This document shows, one piece after another, positions 29,629 through 35,323 of a stretch of DNA of 35,323 nt. Source of the DNA: Natrialba swarupiae. Its GTDB lineage: Archaea > Halobacteriota > Halobacteria > Halobacteriales > Natrialbaceae. Below the pieces are notes generated by a model. That model was not told the DNA's origin. It ran no database searches and saw only the letters and a list, made by a program, of their open reading frames with translations. Position numbers and translations under genes: made by a program. The stretch is from contig NZ_VTAW01000035.1 of the NCBI RefSeq assembly GCF_008245225.1, positions 1 to 35,323 on the forward strand, written 5' to 3'. How positions within the stretch are numbered: position 1 is the first letter of the stretch; every line of letters begins with the position of its first letter.

Positions 29629-32004
29629 TTATTTCCCGAACAACCGTTCCCTGAGCGACCGGGAACTCGGGCGCTCTGCGAGCACCACCGAACAGTCGAC
29701 CTCGGTGACGACGTCGTAGGCGACGGAACCACGGATCAGACGTGAGAGGAGTCCGCGTCCGGTCGCTCCGAGAACGATCAGCGAGTGGTCGCGAGCCGCC
29801 GTCGCGATCGCGTCTTCGACGTTGCCGGAGGTATCGACCCTGCTCGCCGCGTCTTCGAGACCGTGGTCGGCCGCCCACTCCTCGAGGAACGCTTCGCCGT
29901 CGGCCAGGCCGTCCGGGTCGTCGACGACGTGCAACAGCGTGATTTCGGCACCGATTCGCTCGCGGAGATAGCGAGCGATTTCGGCGCTCAACTCGGAGTC
30001 CGGACCGCCGGCGGTCGGCACCAGCACCCGGTCGAGACCCGTGCCGCGGTCGTCGAAGACGAGGAAGTCACACGGGAGGTCGTCCGTGAGTTCGTCGAGC
30101 GGGCGCTCCGCCCGCCCAGCGGACCACGGCCGACCGGACCCCCATCCCATCACGACCGTGTCCGCTTGCTCGCGTCGGGCGACGTCGAACACCTCCTCGA
30201 GCGAGCGGTGGGAGACGACGGTCCGGACGTCGACCGGCACGTCGAGTGTCTCCGTGCTCTCTCGAACCTGGGCCATCAACTGCTGTGACTCTTCGTCGAT
30301 TCGCTTGACGTGTTCGGAACCTTCCTCGAGTGGCGTCTGGTCGGGCACCTGGACGACGTGGACGGCCTGGACGACGCCGTCGTTGGCTTTGGCGACGATA
30401 CTCGCCAACTCGAGCAGGTTCGACTCGGTTCGGGGATTCGACACCGGAACGACGACGGTGTACTCGTCGTCCGACGGCTGGACGGCGCTCGCCGCGGTCA
30501 CCGCCGCATCCGGCATCTCGGCGGATCGATCCAGGATGTACGCCCCGAGCAGCCCCTCGAGACTGGTCTTCGTTCGCGCGTAGCCGAAGTACCAGACGAT
30601 CGCGAAGACGACGAACACCATGCTGATCAGCGTCGCGATCGGGTCCATGAAGCCGATCAACGCGAGCGAGAGGACGAAGCCGGCGATCGGCAAGAACGGA
30701 TAGAACGGCACCTCGAAGTCGGGATCGTACTCCGGGGGGTTCGTCTCACGGAAGACGACCAGCGAGGCGTTGATCAACGCGTAGACGACGAGGTGAAGGA
30801 CGCTCGCCGCACTCGAGAGGATCTCGACGGTCTCGCCGAGACCGATAATGAAGACGATGATCAGGAAGCCGGTGACGGCGATCGATCGGTACGGCGTCGC
30901 GAACCTCGGATGGATCTCGTTGAGTTTGTCGGAGACGATCTTGTCCCGGCCCATCGCGAAGTTGATCCGTGCGGAGGCGAGAATCGACGCGTTCGCACTC
31001 GAGGCCGTCGCGAGCAACGCTGCGAGGGTGATCGAGGTGACGCCGACCCCCAGAAGCGGGATCTCGAAGCCGGCGACGGGAAGCTGGTAGTCGAAGACGA
31101 CCTCGGCCGCGTAGGACATCGGCGCGTTCTCGACCGTCTCGAGGAAGAACTCCTCGTGGGGAATTAGCCCCATCAAGAGCCCGACGAGAATCGTGTAGAT
31201 GACCATCACGATTCCGACGCTGCCGATGATGGCGATCGGAAGGTTTCGACCGGGGTTTTTGAGTTCCTCACCGACGGTCGCGATCTTCGCGTAGCCGAGA
31301 TAGGAGACGAAGACGAGTGCGGCACCGGGGAGGATCGCCGCCGTTCCTTCGGGGGTGTAGCTGCCGTCGACGGTGACCGTTCCCCAGTCGAACGAGAAGA
31401 AGCCGACGATGGCGAAGATCGTGAGAAGACCGAGCAGGATGGTGACGATGGCGGTCTGAATGCCGCCGGTTTCCTTTGCGCCCATGTAGTTGACGCCGAC
31501 GAAGATGGTCCCTGCAATGATCGCCCCGATCTGGATTTCGTTCAGCGTGAGACCGATCTCGATCGTCCCGATGGCGACCGTGCCCAGGTCGACCGCCGGC
31601 AGGAGCGTGAACGTCCCGAGGAGGGGGATCGAAACCGTCGTTCCGTCGAGCAAGTCGGCGAGATAGCCGCCAAAGCCAATGCAGTAAAAGGCGCTCGCGA
31701 AGGCGAGGCCGATCCAGTCGCCCATCCCCGAGATCGAGCCAGCCAGTGGTCCGAGCGCGCGATTGATGTAGTAGTAAGCTCCGCCGGCTTTCGGCATCGC
31801 GGTCCCGAGTTCGCTCACCGAGAACGCGTTCACCATCGCGATACAGCCACCGATGATAAACGAGATGACGACCGCGGGCCCCGCCTCCTGTGCGGCGACG
31901 CCTGGTAAAACGAAGATGCCGGCGCCAACCATCGTCCCGATTCCGATCGCCAGCGCCGAAACGAGCCCGAGGTCCTTGGCGAGTTCTTCTTCGGTTTCAG
32001 CCAT
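29629..32004 (-). CDS. APC-superfamily amino-acid transporter fused to two Usp domains
   Basis: This 791-residue protein begins at the ATG at 32004 (AETEEELAKDLGLVSALAIG). The first 475 residues or so form about 12 membrane helices of the amino acid-polyamine-organocation family, with the helix-1 signature GIGTMVGAGIFVLPG and PKAGGAYYYINRALGP. The cytoplasmic tail holds two Usp domains. The first (about 490-630) lacks a normal nucleotide motif. The second (about 640-790) keeps GATGRGLLSRLIRGS and VLVPTAGG. Fused APC-Usp transporters are common in haloarchaea; Usp nucleotide binding may control transport. The substrate is probably an amino acid, not defined further. A TATA-like GGTTTATC (32035-32042, minus strand) precedes it. 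Confidence 0.92.
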   Translation of the reverse strand: MAETEEELAKDLGLVSALAIGIGTMVGAGIFVLPGVAAQEAGPAVVISFIIGGCIAMVNAFSVSELGTAMPKAGGAYYYINRALGPLAGSISGMGDWIGLAFASAFYCIGFGGYLADLLDGTTVSIPLLGTFTLLPAVDLGTVAIGTIEIGLTLNEIQIGAIIAGTIFVGVNYMGAKETGGIQTAIVTILLGLLTIFAIVGFFSFDWGTVTVDGSYTPEGTAAILPGAALVFVSYLGYAKIATVGEELKNPGRNLPIAIIGSVGIVMVIYTILVGLLMGLIPHEEFFLETVENAPMSYAAEVVFDYQLPVAGFEIPLLGVGVTSITLAALLATASSANASILASARINFAMGRDKIVSDKLNEIHPRFATPYRSIAVTGFLIIVFIIGLGETVEILSSAASVLHLVVYALINASLVVFRETNPPEYDPDFEVPFYPFLPIAGFVLSLALIGFMDPIATLISMVFVVFAIVWYFGYARTKTSLEGLLGAYILDRSAEMPDAAVTAASAVQPSDDEYTVVVPVSNPRTESNLLELASIVAKANDGVVQAVHVVQVPDQTPLEEGSEHVKRIDEESQQLMAQVRESTETLDVPVDVRTVVSHRSLEEVFDVARREQADTVVMGWGSGRPWSAGRAERPLDELTDDLPCDFLVFDDRGTGLDRVLVPTAGGPDSELSAEIARYLRERIGAEITLLHVVDDPDGLADGEAFLEEWAADHGLEDAASRVDTSGNVEDAIATAARDHSLIVLGATGRGLLSRLIRGSVAYDVVTEVDCSVVLAERPSSRSLRERLFGK

Positions 32005-32177
32005 AATCCCCTCCGTCAATTAGTGGAAGAGAAGATAAACCAGATCTCATTTTCGTATTCATAGTTGTACTCTCGTCGACGGTACAGTAACCCACGTCGG
32101 ACACACCTCTTAAATTATTTGTTCGCGGTTGATGTCTCGTTTATAGTTCTCTCCCACGCGTCGATTGTGGGACGTCA

Positions 32178-33305
32178 CTAGACGCCGAACGTCGCACGGA
32201 GCATGTCTCGAGTGCCCGGGCCGAGTCCCACCGCGACGACGGTGATCATCAACAGGACGGCGTAGCGGGGACTCTCCTCGAACACCTCCTCGTTGAACAC
32301 CCAGATGACGGCGACGGCGGCTGCGAGTTTGACCAGCAAGAACGGCCAGGCCGCGCCGGTGACGTCGACGACGCTCGCAGGGAGCATCGATCCAGTGACG
32401 TTGACGATCGCCTCGTTGACCGGATGTTTCGGCACCAGATTCCGACTGTGGCCGAACGCCACCGCCCAGTCGAGACCGATCACGTTCGCGACGCCGTCGA
32501 CGGCGTGTGCCCAGATGACGACGAACCCCATGAACATGGTCCCGCTGTTGATCTGGGGTGCGAGCCGACCGATCGCGAACCAGACGACGACTGTCGCGGC
32601 GGTCGCACCGACGAGCGTCGTCGTCAGTAACAGCGGGTAAAAGGTCGCATACGGTTCCGTCGCCGCGAGCCATCCCAGGTAGCCGACGGTGGCCGCGAGC
32701 AACACCGTTCCGATTCCGGCGAGCGGATACTCGTAGCCCGAGACGTGGCCGTTGCGATCCAGCCAGACCGAGGCGACGACGGCCACGAACGTGACGAGAA
32801 AGACGGTGAAGTAGATCAGCGGACTGATCAAAAACCCTGACCACGGCAGTTCGATCGCGAGTTCGCCGGTGTCGCGGTAGGCGGCGACGTTCGCGTCCTC
32901 GACGACTCGCAGGGCACCGCCGAAGAGCATGAACGGGAACAGCGCGTAAAAGCCCGCCCGGTAGCGCTCGATGTTCAGCCGCCTGACGAGCAGGACGATC
33001 CCAGCCAAAAACAGGATCAGCGTCGGGATGTAGCCGGCATAGGAAACGAACGTGTAGCCGGGCGAGGCGGTCGGTCCGTCGTCGGGCCCGGCTTCGTCGA
33101 TGTGGACCTGCTCGCCGCCGGCCCAGGCAACTTCCCTCCAGCCGTGGGCGTCGGCGACGACTGGACCCCAGTAATACTGCCAGATGAGATCGACGTACAC
33201 CCGCTGTGGAAAGGCGATCGCAGCGAGGGTAACGATCGCCGCGAGGAGGGCGACGGTCACGGCCCACACACGGGCCGGCCCGTAGCGCTCGATGAACTCG
33301 TTCAT
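32178..33305 (-). CDS. DUF63-family membrane protein
   Basis: This is a 375-residue multi-pass membrane protein. It opens with [19 protein letters not shown] and has about eight hydrophobic helices. Family features of archaeal DUF63 are visible, notably [13 protein letters not shown], the [21 protein letters not shown] segment and a histidine in [15 protein letters not shown]. The residues in AHAVDG and the polar RVVED are conserved-looking charges within helices, suggesting an enzyme or transporter site, but the family's function is not established. Start at ATG 33305. It stands on its own strand unit between the APC-Usp and inositol-phosphatase-family genes. Confidence 0.88.
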   Translation of the reverse strand: MNEFIERYGPARVWAVTVALLAAIVTLAAIAFPQRVYVDLIWQYYWGPVVADAHGWREVAWAGGEQVHIDEAGPDDGPTASPGYTFVSYAGYIPTLILFLAGIVLLVRRLNIERYRAGFYALFPFMLFGGALRVVEDANVAAYRDTGELAIELPWSGFLISPLIYFTVFLVTFVAVVASVWLDRNGHVSGYEYPLAGIGTVLLAATVGYLGWLAATEPYATFYPLLLTTTLVGATAATVVVWFAIGRLAPQINSGTMFMGFVVIWAHAVDGVANVIGLDWAVAFGHSRNLVPKHPVNEAIVNVTGSMLPASVVDVTGAAWPFLLVKLAAAVAVIWVFNEEVFEESPRYAVLLMITVVAVGLGPGTRDMLRATFGV

Positions 33306-33404
33306 ATCCGATATCCGTGGCGGTGGGCGCTTACCGTTTCCGGTTTTCGCGTTTCCTGCAGTCGTCCACTCTGTCCGCTCGCTAACCCACGAATCGGTTC
33401 GCTA

Positions 33405-34208
33405 TCACCCGGTAATCTGTCGAGCAGCCTCGAGTAACTCGTCGTGAATCCCGCCGTTCGACGCGACCAGCCCCTCGCTGTCGTGTCTCCACCGCTCGCC
33501 CTTGAGGTCGGTGACGACTCCACCCGCCTCGCGGACGAGGGCGACGCCGGCGACCGTATCCCAGGGGTTCGCCTGCAGGTTCGTCACGACGCCCTCGAGG
33601 GACCCCGAAGCGACCATCCCGAGCTCGAGTTGGGCACAGCCGTGGCGTCGGATGTCGCCAAAGCGCGTGACCAGGGCTTCGGCCGCCGCCGCGTACTGAT
33701 CTCGCTGGTGGTAGTCCCACCAGAACGTGGGACAGACGGTCGACGCCTCCGGGTCCGTTCGATCGCTGACCGAGAGCGAATCACCGTTCAGAAACGGACC
33801 GCCGGGTCCGACCCGGTACGTATCGGCTAGCGCCGGACAGACCGTCGCCGCACCGACCGGTTCGCCGTCGACGACCGCGGCGACCGCAGTACCGAACGCG
33901 CGGCTGCCGGCCACGTAGTTGTTCGTACCGTCGATCGGGTCGACGATCCAGGCGGGGCCCTCCTCGGGCACCCGCTTCAGGGCGTCGTTTTCCTCGCCGA
34001 CGATCGGATCGTCCGGAAACGTCTCGCGGACGACGTCGACGACCGCCACCTGGGCGTCCTTGTCGGCCTGGGTCACGACGTCCGTCTTCCCGTCTTTGAA
34101 CTCGACCTCGAGGTCGGCCCGAAACGACTCCGCCGCGATCTCCGCACCTGCGTTCGCCGCTCGCAGAGCCACCTCGGCCCGCCGATCCGTAGACTCGCGT
34201 TCGCTCAT
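33405..34208 (-). CDS. Inositol monophosphatase-family phosphatase
   Basis: This 267-residue enzyme has all IMPase metal-site motifs: GEEND (residues 71-75), DPIDGTNNYV (90-99) and WDTVAG (216-221), plus an early KTDVVTQAD (41-49). The family includes inositol-1-phosphatase, archaeal fructose-1,6-bisphosphatase and related enzymes; the motifs do not separate these substrates. It is Mg-dependent and cytoplasmic. Start at ATG 34208 (SERESTDRRAEVAL); the open frame upstream to 34433 adds no domain. A TATA-like CTTTTCAC on the minus strand near 34232-34239 supports the start. Confidence 0.9.
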   Translation of the reverse strand: MSERESTDRRAEVALRAANAGAEIAAESFRADLEVEFKDGKTDVVTQADKDAQVAVVDVVRETFPDDPIVGEENDALKRVPEEGPAWIVDPIDGTNNYVAGSRAFGTAVAAVVDGEPVGAATVCPALADTYRVGPGGPFLNGDSLSVSDRTDPEASTVCPTFWWDYHQRDQYAAAAEALVTRFGDIRRHGCAQLELGMVASGSLEGVVTNLQANPWDTVAGVALVREAGGVVTDLKGERWRHDSEGLVASNGGIHDELLEAARQITG

Positions 34209-34574
34209 TGACTCCCGTCCGCGCTCCGGGGTGAAAAGCTGTCGGATCTTCGACGAACGTCGGCTCGAGTGGAGAGTTTGGCCACCCAACGACCGATAGA
34301 GGGGATTTCCTTCAAAAACACGCGGAAGTTCGGCCGACACTCGAGTCTTGATGGGCGACCGAAGCGCCGAAACGCGGTATCGTAACCGGCGAGGCCGATC
34401 CGGCTGGAGCCGAGACGGGGTTCGGAGTCGCATTCCCGAGGCTGCGTGTTCCAGTCGGACGTGACCGAGGCGTCGGACCGATGCTGACGGCGAAACGGAG
34501 TGCCATCACCTCGAGTATTCCCCGCCTGCTCTGGTCGGTGAGTGTACGAGCTCCAAGCAGGATTGAGTTAGTCA
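34209..34574. other. Intergenic stretch between divergent promoters, no gene seen
   Basis: These 366 nt separate the start of the phosphatase gene (minus) from the promoter of the substrate-binding protein gene (plus). An 87-codon open frame lies on the minus strand (34312-34575), but its product is low-complexity and resembles no family. I looked for a tRNA or C/D-type RNA and found no convincing fold. Confidence 0.45.
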
Positions 34575-34581
34575 CATATTT
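34575..34581 (+). promoter_or_regulatory. TATA box for substrate-binding protein gene
   Basis: CATATTT lies 27-33 nt before the ATG at 34608, predicting a leader of about 5 nt. Confidence 0.55.
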
Positions 34582-34607
34582 GTTGTAGAGAGGCCAGCGT
34601 TCAATCG

Positions 34608-35323
34608 ATGCAACGTACGTTCGACGTGAGACAGCTACTCACAGTTGTGGTGGGGGCGATCCTCATCTGTTCACTCTTTGCGCCGGCAATCGTTGGCGGC
34701 GCGATAGCAGATACCGGCCAGGAGACGACGAGCGAGTCGGTTACTGGCATGGACGCCGACCTGGAGTGTGAGTTCCCGCTCGAGCGAACGGACGCCCGCG
34801 GGGAGACGATCACACTCGAGGAGGAACCCGATCGAATCGTGACGCTGTATCCGGGTGACGCCCAGTTGGCGTTCCAGGTCGGGATCGAGGATCGAGTCGT
34901 CGGAATGCCGATCGGGCAGTATACCGACTCCCTCGAGACCGACGGTCAGACGGACATCAGTCGCGACGACGGCGTCACACCGGAGGTCGAGACCATCGTC
35001 GACCTCGATCCGGATTTCGTCCTCGCTGCGAACATCGCGCTCTTCGAGGAGGATCTGGTGGCCCAGATCGAGGAGGCTGGGATCCCCGTCTACGTTCTCG
35101 ACGAGGCGAACTCGATCGAGGACGTCGAAGAGAACGTCGCCGCCACGGGCGAACTCTCCGGTGAGTGTGAGCGAGCGCAACTACGGAGCGAGTGGATGAC
35201 CGACCGCCTCTCGATCCTCGAGGACGCCGTCGACGACGAGGACGAGCCGCTGGCGTACTACCCCACCGGCGACGGGTTTACGCCCGGTACCGATACCTTC
35301 CAGCACGACGTCCTCGAGGCCAG
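34608..35323 (+). CDS. ABC transporter substrate-binding protein (BtuF/FepB-like), 3'-truncated by window
   Basis: The first 238 codons of an exported class III (siderophore/cobalamin type) binding protein are present, and the gene runs off the window end. There is a hydrophobic signal segment (residues 11-34, VVVGAILICSLFAPAIVGG). After a mature N-terminus with ECEFPLERTDARGETITLEEEP come the family motifs RIVTLYPGDAQLAFQVG, VVGMPIG, PEVETIVDLDPDFVLAAN and AGIPVYVLDEANSIEDV. No lipobox cysteine is seen at the signal end. Haloarchaeal relatives often carry a C-terminal PGF-CTERM anchor, but that part is outside the window. The ligand (cobalamin or an iron chelate) cannot be decided here. Confidence 0.85.
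   Translation, partial: MQRTFDVRQLLTVVVGAILICSLFAPAIVGGAIADTGQETTSESVTGMDADLECEFPLERTDARGETITLEEEPDRIVTLYPGDAQLAFQVGIEDRVVGMPIGQYTDSLETDGQTDISRDDGVTPEVETIVDLDPDFVLAANIALFEEDLVAQIEEAGIPVYVLDEANSIEDVEENVAATGELSGECERAQLRSEWMTDRLSILEDAVDDEDEPLAYYPTGDGFTPGTDTFQHDVLEA

Noticed and set aside
34312-34575. 87-codon minus-strand frame and possible structured RNA near 34.4 kb
   Set aside because: The product is low-complexity, and no cloverleaf or box C/D pair could be built with confidence.

Overview
The window comes from a halophilic archaeon (class Halobacteria, probably a Natrialbaceae-type genome; the family-level guess is inference). The signs are very GC-rich DNA, strongly acidic proteins, promoters with an AT-rich TATA box about 25-35 nt before near-leaderless start codons, Tat-type lipoprotein signals, a gamma-glutamylcysteine ligase, a Nop5-fibrillarin pair and an HTH_10 (bacterio-opsin-activator type) regulator. 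About 33 protein genes and one tRNA are supported. The window ends inside a gene.

Layout. 1-6 kb: four stand-alone universal stress protein (Usp) genes, a DUF389 membrane protein and an AhpD-like protein. 6-9 kb: a small membrane protein, a YihY/BrkB membrane protein with a charged coiled-coil tail, a small hypothetical protein and a YbaK-type editing domain. 9.2-13.9 kb: a zinc-acquisition cluster, made of a His/Asp-rich Tat lipoprotein followed by znuA-znuC-znuB. 14.0-17.2 kb: ADP-forming acyl-CoA synthetase overlapping an AAA_26/DRTGG protein. 17.5-19.3 kb: a PRC-barrel protein convergent with a TrkA-N/DHH phosphoesterase, their stop codons sharing a TTAA. 19.4-20.0 kb: tRNA-Lys(CTT) followed by debris of tRNA 3' ends. 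20-22.8 kb: an HTH_10 regulator, a PRC-like protein with an acidic repeat tail, a putative TIM-barrel protein and a 37-residue membrane microprotein. 22.9-24.3 kb: pyrB-pyrI. 24.4-29.5 kb: a RecA/KaiC-like protein with a lost Walker A, gshA, a PQQ-type beta-propeller lipoprotein and nop5-flpA. 29.6-34.2 kb: an APC transporter fused to Usp domains, a DUF63 membrane protein and an inositol-monophosphatase-family enzyme. The end holds the first 238 codons of an extracellular substrate-binding protein.

The most interesting system is the zinc cluster. The lipoprotein at 9245-10237 carries two copies of a His-rich domain of about 110 residues. A third copy sits inside the ZnuA-like binding protein, at the place where classical ZnuA proteins have a disordered His-rich loop. 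Both genes also carry an identical 9-bp TGTTAATAA element 60 or 61 nt before their start codons. I infer a two-component extracellular zinc capture and hand-over system built on one duplicated domain that I cannot assign to a named family.

The second theme is a family of 80-100 bp elements opening with CTGATACGG, with five copies in the window. They lie just 3' of genes, and in two cases the element itself supplies the TGA stop codon.
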